Assembly (NCBI GenBank): GCA_007115705.1
Contig: QXEO01000243.1
Coordinates: 1,124,917 to 1,188,916, forward strand
Origin: Dactylis glomerata
Taxonomy: Eukaryota; Streptophyta; Magnoliopsida; Poales; Poaceae
Direction of reading: 5' to 3'
Length of the DNA stretch: 64,000 bases
Part shown: in pieces, positions 1 through 12,200 of the stretch
Numbering within the stretch: position 1 is the stretch's first letter
How the letters are laid out: each line of letters starts with the position of its first letter
Notes under the pieces: model-generated
What the model was told of the DNA's origin: nothing
The model's input: only the letters and a program-made list of their open reading frames with translations
Databases searched by the model: none
Made by a program: the position numbers and the translations under genes

Positions 1-132
1 ATACGTGTAATATATAACCTTGCCTCCGTTTAATGTAGTTGACCAGCAAATATGTTGCATTTTGATTGTTCTTCTTTTACCTATCACGGTTTCTTCCTGA
101 TGTATGATGAGTGAATGTGTTCTCTGTTGCAG

Positions 133-1878
133 CGTGAGAGTTTTACCCATAAAATGCGTGACGGCTGGGGGCTGGCTACTGATGGAAAAGTTCTATTTGG
201 CAGCGATGGTACCTCAAAGTTGTACCAGTTGGATCCAGAATCGCTTGAAGGTATATCAGTTATTCACGTGCTAGATATTCTATTGGCTTGAGACTATTTA
301 TTTTGTTTGACATCTCCTTTGATGCAGTGACGAAGACAGTAACTGTGAAGTATCAAGACAATGAAGTTTCCTTTATTAATGAACTGGAGTATATAAATGG
401 TGAAGTATGGGCAAATGTCTGGCAGGTTAGACTTATTACACAGTATCTTAGTCTAATCGTATTGATTTCACATGTTGATATGTTGGTCAAGATCTCAATG
501 ATCCTAACATTTTTTCATTAGTTTATCTTAGAGCTGCTACATTGCTCCCTGGTGTCAATTTAAATGCTTTGTATAGAAAAAATATTGATGGGGTTAATAA
601 GCTGTACTACCTCTGTCCTGAAATAAGTGATGTGTGTTTATTTTAATTTGTATGTATCTAGACACATTTTAGTACATAGATACGTATGAATCTAGACAAA
701 TTCACATAACTTATTTTTGGACGGAGGGAGTACTACTTATGGTGTGTGACCAAATTTTTCACCAAGATGTGCCAAAAAAAAATCCTCTGTTTTCATTTGT
801 TACACTCGATATTCCTAAATGTTAGTGTTCTCTCTTTTAAGTAAAAGCAGAAAAATGAGGGACTAGCTCTACACTGGAGAACACACAGAATTTTCAGGCA
901 ACAGATGCCTTCTTCTATTAGCTTTTGCAGCAACGTATGCTACACTACTCAGCAACAAATTCCTACAGAACTTAGCAAGCCATGCATGCAGATCACAACA
1001 TGAAAAGATTACATTCAGGCTAACACTAAATAGGCCATTGATGTGTAATGAAGTGTTCTGGATTTTTTATATCCTATAACAGAATTGGCTCAAATTTGAC
1101 ATGGCGGTTAGGTATATTAGGTCTCCACATGACTAGTTAATGTATTTGTGTTTTAGCTGTATTTAGCATCTAAGTCCTATCATACTCAAGTAATACATGA
1201 TATAACAATGAACGTGAACTGGGTACCAATTTGATAGAACATTGTGAACTGCAAACTCTCAGTATTCGAAGCTATGATGTGTAGACAGATTGCATAGCTA
1301 GAGTTTCTCATGAAGATGGGCGTGTGATGAGCTGGATCTTTCTTCATGAGCTGAGGTACACCCACGTAAAAATGACTGCTTTTGTTCCATGCCCATTTTC
1401 TTACTACTGAGTTGTTTCATAAATTGTTCTGTTCCTCTTTGGTTTTAGCATTTGAAATAATTCCTTGCAATTTTGTAGGCAACACTTGTTGGATACTGAC
1501 TATAGGGTGAGCAGACTATTTATTCCTCTTCACCTAATTGCAGAGTTGTACACATGTAAAACATAACCCAAATCTAGTACCAGAAGTAACACGACTATAA
1601 ATCTGTATTATGTTCCAGGCTATTGATGTTCTAAATGGTATAGCTTGGGATGAAGAAAACCAGAGATTGTTCGGTGGGTTGTTTGCACTTGCAGTTCATT
1701 GTTTTCATCGTATCCAATACTCTCAGCCTTTTCTGATTAGAGCTATGATTGACTTCTTTTTCTACTTGTAGTGACTGGAAAATTGTGGCCAAAGCTTTAC
1801 GAGATTAAGCTACGGCCTGTCGATGGGCCACCAAATGGATCTGTAGAAAAACTGTGCCCAAGGGCAAGCTTTTATTGA
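133..1878 (+). CDS. QCT: Glutaminyl-peptide cyclotransferase, 3' exons (5' end outside window)
   Basis: Plant glutaminyl cyclase converts N-terminal Gln to pyroglutamate on secretory and vacuolar proteins. It is a beta-propeller enzyme of the papaya/plant type, unrelated to animal QC. Six exons can be read: 133-250, 328-425, 1285-1355, 1479-1506, 1619-1673 and 1772-1878. All junctions are AG/GT and the total of 477 nt keeps one frame (158 residues plus TGA). Recognisable family blocks are MRDGWGLATDGKVLFGSDGT, INELEYINGEVWANVWQ, AIDVLNGIAWDEEN and TGKLWPKLYEIKLRPVDGPP. Upstream exons with the signal peptide lie left of position 1. The fourth exon is only 28 nt and its sequence is less conserved than the rest. 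No damage is visible. The gene converges with the synthetase gene on the other strand. The family call is from memory of conserved blocks. Confidence 0.9.
605..735. mobile_element. Stowaway-type MITE in a cyclotransferase intron
   Basis: The left end reads TACTACCTCTGTCCTGAAAT and the right end is its near inverse, ending GGACGGAGGGAGTA. Both ends carry the TA target site typical of Tc1/Mariner Stowaway MITEs. It lies within the intron 426-1284 and is slightly decayed (CTACCTCTG instead of CTCCCTCCG). Confidence 0.85.
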
Positions 1879-3229
1879 TGAGAAGCGCCCAGTCGATGCC
1901 TCTGCGGGCACATGTAGAGGTGGAAGAGAAATTCACACATGTATTATGCATCCTGGTTCTTTGAGGCAATTGACAGTTTTCAGTTGGGAGTTTTTTCGCT
2001 GTGTATTGGTAGTTATCTGATGGGAGCTGAATCAGTTTCATGCTAGAATCGCCACTATAGATTGTATAATCATATGTATTCACCTGATGTAAAAAAATTG
2101 TATATTGTAGAAAAAACTACTGCAAATAGCTTTAATTGCTGGAAATTTTCTATGGATATTTACATGATTTTTCTTTAGGTCTTTACAGAAAAACCCACAT
2201 TAATGTACAAACATGCTTCAACATCTTTCTGAGATTTCATCTCTAGCTAGTTTCTGCTTCAGCACCTGAACAAAAATCCTTTCTCAGAACCTCCTCTTCC
2301 CGGCTAGCCCAAAATGTCCTTAAGCTTCACCTTCCTGCCGCTTATCTCATTCTTGCTGACAAGGACCACCCATCAGATGCTGGAATCCTTCACAAAACTT
2401 ATGTGGTCCATCACCCTGGTTCTGAGCTTGAACTCCGCTTTAATCCCCCATGCTACACAGCTCGCTCACGAGCTCTGCAGCCAGTATGCATCATTTTTGC
2501 CGCGCGAATTCAGGTTAGAAGGTCCTTGCCGAGGATCGATAGCAAGACCTCCGTCTCCGTTAAATGTATCACCTGCGATTCGAGAAGCTTCCCTCCTAGA
2601 ACAGAACGGAAGCAGCAACAAAGCACAAACCAATCCCAGGAAAGAGGATTTTTCAAAAACGGGAATCCAGCGAGAGAAGTACGCAGGGATTTATTCGACT
2701 CGTAGAAGAACTATGCAGAGAAGGACTCGTCAGCATCACAGATCCGACAAAGATCCCATAGGTTATTGGAAGGAGAACGGATTCGACCTCTCCAAGGCGA
2801 AGAAGACGAGAAGCAAAGCACCGAACCAAAGCCACCGGATCCTCCACTCTGGCAAACCACTCCTACAGCTAGAAGGCAGAATGACTACAAAAAGACAGAT
2901 CCACTATTCGGTAATATACATATGGGACAGAGGGACCGAACCTCATTCCACTCTGGCCAGCAGAGCCAGCGGAGGAGAAGAGGGGTCACCGGGGCAGGGG
3001 GGTATGTAGACAATGCATCAAGACGCAAAACTTTTTGCGTTATCGAGAGAGAGAAAACGCAAACACAGTCTTACATTCTCTTTGAATCCCCACTTCTGAG
3101 GCATCCATTTTCCAGATGAAATGACCAGTAACAAATGTGAACAAATTGGCCCCAACTTCACAACAACAGCTCCAAAACGGGACTTAAACATGCTCAGCTC
3201 CATCACCTGCTTGCTTGCTCAAAGGCTAA
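1879..3229. other. Intergenic region between two convergent genes
   Basis: This should hold the 3' UTRs of the cyclotransferase (left) and the glycyl-tRNA synthetase (right, minus strand). A run from about 2283 to 3010 is open in more than one plus-strand frame (231 codons from 2314) and is richer in GC than its surroundings. I do not recognise its translation in any frame and see no splice pattern linking it to either neighbour. Confidence 0.5.
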
Positions 3230-6200
3230 CTAAAACCCTGGTAACACCGACAGGTCAGCTATCCCCTTGGTTAAACCTGCAATATTCCTTAGCAGCGCCA
3301 GCCGATTGTTGCGAATTTTTTCATCCTCCTGTCATCAGCAGATAATACCAGATTAATTTGACCGACAAATAATCCATTCACAAGGTCCTGATTTATCTTA
3401 AACTCACCGCCATGACAAAAACATTGTTGAAGAAATCTTCGAGGGGTTGTATCAGGAGAAGAGACGCATCAGCAAAGGTTTTAATATCAACACCTGCAGA
3501 GTGGTGAACAGAGTACAGGTGAAGAGTATGAACTGCAGCGGATCTCAAACTTGTTTATGTTTCGAGGGTGAAGATCTGAAATTTGTCGCTTTGGGAAACG
3601 TGAGTAGACTTGTGTACCAGGATGGATTTTATCAGCAACCTCCAAGTAGGCGCTCCATAAGGCTTTCTCTTCATCTTTCTCAAATACGCTTGCGTCCACC
3701 TGCATATTGCATCCACGTGAGGCAAGAAATATTGCAGCAAACAGGCAGGTCGTTGTTAGACACTGGCAAGCTTAGTACACAATTCAAGCTGTGGTCACTG
3801 AATTATTATGATGGTACATGTCGAGGTAAAAACAGCCACAAGTACCTCCCAAGCAGACTCGATCTGTTTTCCACGTATAATTCGAGTTGGCCTTGAGTAC
3901 GCCTCGACGATTTTTGGAAAATCTTCAGTTCTTGAAAATGCTTCCATCTGTAAGTGTCCACATAGCAAGACCATCACCACAAACCCATAATGCTTCAGTA
4001 AGATTTCAGCAAGGTAGTAAGCGCATCAGACTTAAGCATGCAAATTTTACACTCTAGAATTCCAGATTATAAATATGCAACATATGAAGTTGAATGTACT
4101 TCCTAATCCACAGAGCATACAAAAGATATGAAGAATCTGAAGTTTTTAGCGCAGAGTGATTTCTTACTTCAGCTGCTGTTTGTGATGCTAGGTAAGGACA
4201 GTTTGCACGCTCCATAAGCACTGACCGCACTATTTCACAGTTAATTCCCTCATCCACCTGAGAAAAATTAGGAAACAAGAAGTCAACTGAAAAGGACATG
4301 AAAATTACTCACATACAGGTTATACTGACCATGTTTTAATTAAATCACATATAGGTACAAATGTTGTGCAAATCTACTGTTATTACAGGTCAAGGATATA
4401 CATACCAAAAGTTGTTCGAGTCTCCGTGTTACAAATTGTACTACCTAAGAAAAAATTGATCAGAGTTGTCACAAACCATGTATTCATGAACATAGTACAA
4501 AGTGACCATCTGAAATATATACTGACCTCATTTATTACGTCATTGTCTATTTTTATAGGCTGCACCTCTGCCACTAAGGTCAAGGCCTTCGTGAGGTCAA
4601 AGTTCTTCTTATTCTCTACCAATATTTGGACCTAGATAAAATATATTATGAGAATATTTATATGTAATGATATTTGCTATCTTAACTTCCCTTACCAGTC
4701 CATAAGAGATCCTTCTCAGTCCAAATGGATCATTCGAAGAACTTGGCTGACATCCTGCTCCAAACAGACCCACAAGGCTATCCAATCTGTGAAAATAAAA
4801 AACCATTAGCTGAATCAAGGTTCTCCAAATTACTAACATTTATGTTTTCGATTTAGAATCCGACTAATAATGGAAATATATGTGCAGGAAGTACCTATCA
4901 GCAACCGCAAGGACTATTCCAGCATCCGTTTTTGGAAACACATCACCAGAGAACCTTGGAAGTGTTATCTCAAATAGTGCTTCTGCAATCTTATGACATG
5001 AAATTTTACTCAGCCAAAGTTGAGGAATCGCTTAACCTCACTACTAAGAGTTGGCAACAAATATATAACATTTAAAAGAATCGGCAACCTCTTCTGGAAG
5101 ACCATCCCTTAAAGCATAATGGCGTGCCATAATTCCAGCAAGTGAAGTAAATTCTGTAACAATGGAAGTGGCAAGATCTGACATAGCCAATGCAGCAGCA
5201 TTTTTTATAACTGTGATCATCATCTCATTTATTCCAAGAACAAGTGTCAACTCTGCAACAACATCTTCAACACGCGCCATTTTGTCGAGCATTGTACCAA
5301 GTTTTTCCTATTCAATGTGATGTAGATACAATAAGAATAAACAGAACACAAGAATTTAAGGAAAGTTCCGTACAACTCACATGAAAGAGAATGCTCTTGA
5401 GCTGGCCTCGGAAGTCAGACAAATGCTTTTGTGTATCCATCTTATAAAAGAACTTGGCATCCTCATACCTTGCCCTGTATTTGTATGCCATTTCAGAATG
5501 TACAGTTGACTAAAGTTCTCTTTCCAAACAAACAGCAGAGTGCAAGAAAAAAATTAAAAAACAATGCTGGTAACTTGACTATGCTACTGTTGGTTCAACG
5601 TTCAAGTCAAGACTTTGGCTCCAAAGTGAAAATTTACACAATAATAATGTGATTCACAAAATCTTGATTGGTCATTTGCATAACCTGAGTACAGCTTCAT
5701 TGCCTTTACGGACCACTTCTTCACTAATAGAACCATTAGCAACCTAATAACAAACTCTCAATTAGAACAAAGACAGTAATCACTACCCAATTGTAATAAA
5801 GTATATATATAGGTGCAGAAACCATCTCACAGTAATAAAATATGGAAGTAGACCGCCTGTAGACTTGGAGGTTACAGGGAAATACTTTTGGTGTTTCTGC
5901 ATAACCTGCAGTTGTGGTTTTCATTGGAAAATGTGAATATTACGAGAAGCGTCCTTTCAGTTAGTGAGTACTTTTAAAAACTAGTACGAAACATGTTACT
6001 GAATCATCAGAACCTGACATCGCCATTGAAATCTGAGCATACCGTTATTAATACATCTTTTGGAAGTTCTAAGAAAGAATCATCATATCGACCAAGAATG
6101 GGAAGAGGCGCCTCCACAAGATTGACAACCTGCATTGCGGTTTGAAATATTTCAGGATAAGTTGCAATTTAACAAAGAAATTTATGAACAAAAAAAAGAT

Positions 6201-9200
6201 AAACATGGAGGAAAAGAGCATCTACCTCCTGCAGCAAGCTATCAGGTGCAATGAAACCCCCATCAACTCCTTTAGCCAATATACTAGAGTCATTCAAGAT
6301 TTTTGCTTTGCGCTCCTGCAATGAAGTGTTGTATAAATTGAGGCACAAACTGGTAACTAAAATCATTAATAGGGCAATTCAGTATTTTATCTGTTTACTG
6401 TAGGCTAAACAAGTTCGCCCAAGACATCAATTCAAGTGAAAAAATTTGTGCAAAAAAATTATAAGTTTCTGCTATGAAACCCCGAAAAGGACATTTTCAG
6501 TAATCTACAAAAAACATGATGTCTTGATTAGCATATGAAAATCTTATATCTGCTTATCTCTAACCTGCATATCAATCAAGATCCCAGCTTTTTCCACAGT
6601 GCGCAAATATGATTCTGCAGTTTCCACCTGATCATTAGAGAAAGCTATAGATTACTTCGTTAATAGTTACAAATAGCTGGAATGGTGTAAATAAATAGTT
6701 CCTATCATCTCTCTACTGAATGAAGAAAATACACAGAGGAGGGACAAATCAACTACATGTTTGGTCTATGCGGGAAAAACTGCATATTTGGTCATAATGT
6801 TCTACCAGACAATACTCATACTGTACTGGGTCACTACTCACAACCTTCTTAGACACAAATGATTTGGTGTAGGAATTATATGTCCACTTAAAGCAGCATT
6901 AACTGGCAGCTGTCACATCATGCAGAATCTCAACAGCCGTACATCAGGTGGTGTCAGGTAAAGCTGTATCATTGCTTTAAAAATAGGAATAGATCAACTA
7001 AGGAATAGTTATTCTCCAGGCGGAACAGCAAGCGCATCACATACTAAAGATTGAAATTCCTCTACAGAAAATTACGTAACACTTTTTTCTCTACAAAATA
7101 CTGCACTCTGCTTGTTCAGGACTACGAAAAATTCTGTCAAAAACATTAACCAAATAATATTTTGCTCTAATTAACATAGTTTTTGTCCGCTACACGAGCC
7201 AGGACAGATCCTGAAAAGGGAAATGGAACTACAGCATTTCAGCATTGCTCTCTGCAATACAATGTGGATAACTGGATAGAGAAAATTGCAGATCATATCA
7301 CTTGTTGGGGGAGATTTTGCACAAAACCACAACCACAAATACTTTTTGTACAAAACACCACTATTCGGGGTAATGAATTGCACAGACCACAAATCCGTTT
7401 GTTAGCAGCTTTGACACACAATTAGGCTACTTGGGCCCACTGCAGCGCCTACAGACTACGGTCCAACGTGGAATTGGTGTGCTCCTTCACCGAACGAACT
7501 GCCTCGCTGCTGCCTCGCAGACGTTGTTCTTTCCACTCTCTGTTGACTCCAGGTGCTGCCGTCTATGCTGTCCTGCCACTGCCAGTCTGACACTTGCGAC
7601 AGGAGATTCAAACAAAGGTATGCCATCGTGTTTAGATCTTCTATAATACAATTTTTGTGCAGTGAATCAATGGTTTCATCGTTATATTAAGTTCATTTCA
7701 ACCACAGTGAACAGAAATCGTTGGAAAAGTTCATGTCAAAACGTCAACATATATATTTGATCGATCTTAGCGGAAATTCAATTCGGGACATGGGAGCATA
7801 TGCTCCCACCACTGGAAAAAACATTTTCAAAACACAAAAAATTTCAAACAAAAATTTAGCACGTACGTCTCGACATTCTATGTGCATATGGCAAGTTTCG
7901 AGGAAAACCGATATTTTTTGTGTCTTATCTGAAAAGACAAAAAAAATGTCTCGTGCAACGCCTATTTTAGCACCAAAATTTGTCTTTTTTACCACAACAC
8001 AAAAAATATCGTTTTCTCATGAAACAACTTTGTGAGAACATAGAATGTCGAGATTTACATGCAAAAAAAAAATTCAGAATTTTTTGAAATTTTAAACTTT
8101 GTTTAATACATATTTCAAAAACCGGGAGCATATGCTCCCGGGTGCCATGGTGGTGCGGCGTTCAATGGTGGAGGCGGCGCAGGTGAGCCCGGTCTGGGCC
8201 CAGATGGGCTCAGACGGGCCGACCTACATGCTGCCCCTGCCATGCTCTTGTTGTTTCGCCTGTGGCTTGCAGTGATCTCAGGTCTGACCCACAGCAGGAG
8301 GTTGCCTGGGTCGCTGGATCTGGGCATGGTGGTGGCGGTCTCTTTCTCCGCCGGAGGAGATCGGCTAGGCTGGTTGTGGTGTTTCATCACATCTAGTACT
8401 GGAGGCCCTTTCTTCCGATGATACTGTTGGACGGAATCTTTGGTGTGGCGGATCCGGGTGAAAACCCTAGGTTTCGGCTTTGGTCGGAGCCGGTGATGGC
8501 GACGTTTTATGCGTTCTTGAAGGCACCATTTAGGTGAAGCTCCCAGCTCCCTCCGCTACTTCTCCGGGGGGAACCCTAGATTCATGGATCGGATGATAGC
8601 TAAGCCCCTACGTCGTTCCCTCCTTGGGGGCATCATTTTAGGAGAGGTGCATCGGTTGAGAGGGACCCGTGGTTGTTACTTGGAGGATCGGTGTTGTTTC
8701 TAGCGCATTGACGACAGCGAGTTTTGGCGGCGTGGCGCCGCGGGGTCTTGACGGAGGTCGTGTGTTATTCGACACAAGCAGGGAGGAGGCGCCGTCTGGT
8801 GCAATGGTGGCATCATCGGCAGGATCGGCAAAGTTTATGCGGATTTTAACCATGAAGATTGCTCGGTGGTTCGATGGATGTGACGACTTCTATGGCGTGT
8901 ACACAAGGTGCTCGCTAAGAGTCCGCTAAACCAGATGAGCGCTCTCGTTTCGCCTAGAGGGTGTCTCGGGGTATGCGATGGATTCCTGGTTCCTAGCTGA
9001 TGGAGAGATTTCATTGTTCTCTGGGCACAAGGCCCTGTTAACGTGATCTTTACCCATTGTCGGGTCTGTAGGTGTTGTAAGGAGGCTTCAGGGTTTTTTG
9101 ATGTATGTACTTTGTCAGTCCTTTGTTGAATAAATTAATAAAGAAAGCCGTATGCATCTTTTCGATGCAGAGGCCGGGGGACATCCTCCATTTCGAGAAA

Positions 9201-12200
9201 AATATGCTCCCGGGTGCCAAAACGCTGCCCCACGATCTTATCTCTTAGATAATCATCTGCATCACCTTTTATGAAATCATGCGTTGCATCTACAGGTACA
9301 AATAATTCACGCGCCTACAGCACGGCCATCGCTGATGTATTGAAGACTAACATGATTCACATCTGCTAGCTCAATGGCTTTTTGTTGCTGCACGCATGCA
9401 CTCACACATTTGTTGCTGTTTCATTTTTTCAGTTCCAACTACTTATTTGTGATCGCCCCTGACTACATGTATGCACAATTTGTTACATTCTGAACGTAAG
9501 GTTACGGCATATGCAGTGACTACCGTAGAACTACCGAATAATTTTCCTTGATGTATGGTTTTGCTTATGTCCATCGCTATAAATTGCCGCAGCAACGCGC
9601 GGGGTGTCATGATCTAGTTATCCCAAACAATGGCGTTTTGTGGAGAAAAACTGTGGTTCTGGTTCTGTGCAAAAACTCCCCCAACAAGTGGCGTGACGGC
9701 AATTTCCTCTAACTGGATATGATACTTGTTCATGTCAAAATATATTTCAGAACAGGAGAAGAAAATAGACTAAATACATATGATAGTCCAATGTGTACCT
9801 TAAAACTCGCCAACGAGGAATTACGAAGGCCACATGACTGGCTCCCACTGTCCCATAGCAAATCATGGTGGTTATGAACTTTTGTACGCAAAAACAATGG
9901 AAAGCGTAGGACTTCTCTTCCATTGAGACAAAAACATGTGCATACCATCACACTACAACAAGCATCACACTACAATATTACCTTGAGATGCCAGCAAAAG
10001 AAAATGGCACAACAAGATCTCCATGAAGTGCCATGATCCATCGTACAGGGCGACTAAACACAACCTGCGAGTGAAATAACCACAAGATGTTAACATGTAA
10101 TATGATCTAATAAAGCACATTATTGGCAAAAGGAGAACTAACTGTTCCCCTAAAAACAACATTGTTAAAATGTGTAGTCGCTTTTGCAAAACCCCAGTGA
10201 AAAGTAGAGTACCTAAAGCTAAGTTACATTAAATGCACTCGTATTAGAATATTAGAAGAAAAAAAGTGATGTCCTATTTTTATAGTTTTTTTACCTACCA
10301 CGTGTGTGAAAAACTATAGAAACTAATGACCAGATTCTGCTTTTATTTGCAGAAACTAAACACGATAACCCATATAAAAAGAATAATAGAATTAGCAATG
10401 TCAATGATACTCATGAAGCTGCATATGAAATGTTTTAACTACAGTCTATAAAAAGAAATCTGGAGCACGTACATTTGAGTTCCAGCGCATAGACTTGGGG
10501 AATGAAATACCAGATATAATAGTAGGTAAATCTTCAGATAGGACCTGCAATTTACATGCTACAATTGTTGAACAGGGCCAGAGAAAATACAAGTACTGCA
10601 ACTGCAAGGACTACAATATGGATTCTGGTGTGCTAGGTGCTGGGTTCTGAGCGTGAAATTTAAATTATTACCAGACATCAATACCATTTAGGCATTTATA
10701 GTTTCCCATCCAACTAACTACTAATGAAGCAGCACAAGACAGCATTAAATTTACTGTGAGCTATGGAGCTTGGCTGATTGAACCATCGTAAGTGCTCAGC
10801 GTTGGAATAGATATAATACTAATCTGGAGTCCTGGTGGATTTGCCAAGAGTTGTTAAAAAGGTAAGATAATCTGTCTAAATTGATGGAGCAGAAAAACAG
10901 ACAAGGTACCACATGATAGCCTATCTGATGCAGCAAATGTTTATCACTCTCATTCCCACCACCCAAACGCTCATTAATTGAACCCCCAGAATTTCCAACA
11001 ACATCCTTAATTCTTGCAAATGATGTTGTGTGAAGGAAGTGTCAAGGAATCATACACTTTTATCAACAAACAAAGGTCATTGTCAATTACTCGCTGTATT
11101 TTGCCTGGTACAGTCATATAATATCTATAAAGAATATAATGGATATATAATAACCTCATCAGCATAACGTGCAGACTCTTTCACACGAGCATATATATAT
11201 TCTGTTTTACCTGAAAATAAGTAAGCTCAATAAACTTCAGATCTTTTCACGGAACAGGAATTACAAACAGATAGTCTACCACACAGTCTCAATTTAGACA
11301 TACAGCATATCAGAGTTTTAATTAAGTCATTATTTTTAAAGTAATATAGTAAATCAGAGTTAACATGCTTTCGCCTGTTTGCACATCTTGTCATTAAGTG
11401 GAGAAGCAACATAGTTACAAGGCCTAAAAAAAATTCGCGATAGCACAAAAGACATTTGTGCTTCATTTCATTGAAAAGGTTGGTGATTTCTAACGGATTA
11501 GTTTATGCAGAATAAGCAATCGCGAAATGAACCTAACATTATGAGTACCCAAAATGAGAACAGCGCCTCAACGAGGGTCTTTACTGAAGTTCAGATCATC
11601 AATTCTAAGGTATAATATTTGTCGCTACATGGGATCCTACATGTTGGTTTAAACAGCAAGGAGAAACAAGAAAAGGAGATGAATGCTCAAAACCACTCAC
11701 CAATTAGTTACACACAAGTGCTAATATGCTCTTGCCAAAAAAATGCTAATATGCTACAGCAATGACAAATTTCAGAAAAAAAAACATGGAGGTAGAAGAG
11801 AGCAACCAACTTTTTAATGGAAAAAGCACAAGTCGCATACCGTCAATTTTTCTATATAAGCAATCTATGGGAACATTATTCTTTCGACAAAACCCCTCAG
11901 CAGCCTGAAAAGGAACAGAGAAAAATATTTATAAAATCCCTCTGGCCTGAAGTAGAACAGAGAAAAAGAGTTCCAAAAATTGCCCCTTATCAGCCTAAAA
12001 AGAACGGAGAATTATTCAAAACAGCACAGATAACCAGAGAACCATAGAATAAGCAACAGAAGGATACCAGAAAAAAATCCAGCTTCTCGTTGGATAGCTA
12101 ACCTTACTCGGTTTTCCCTCTTGGTCAAATGCCTTAGACACTGGTGGACCACGTAACTCAACCTCTTCTTCCATCTGCTTCACACTAAGATTTTCAACAA

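Larger units (their letters stand above)
7279..9709. mobile_element. Mutator-like element in synthetase intron 19
   Basis: The left end (GAGAAAATTGCAG...CACTTGTTGGGGGAGATTTTG) is an imperfect inverted copy of the right end (CAACAAGTGGCGTGACGGC...AATTTCCTC) over roughly 110 bp. The 10-bp flank TAACTGGATA is repeated at 7269-7278 and 9710-9719, which fits a Mutator target duplication of 9-10 bp. The ends resemble those of the element at 28971-31724, so they are one family. No transposase is visible. The inside holds a nested MITE-like element and a retroposon, plus unassigned sequence at about 7430-7780 and 9220-9600. Confidence 0.82.

Noticed and set aside
4895..5089. AT-AG or frame-breaking intron between synthetase exons 26 and 27
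   Set aside because: First reading placed the acceptor at 'ttgcag'. Using the AG at 4991-4990 instead gives GAG/ATT GCA GAA in frame and matches the family sequence EE-IAEALFEI.
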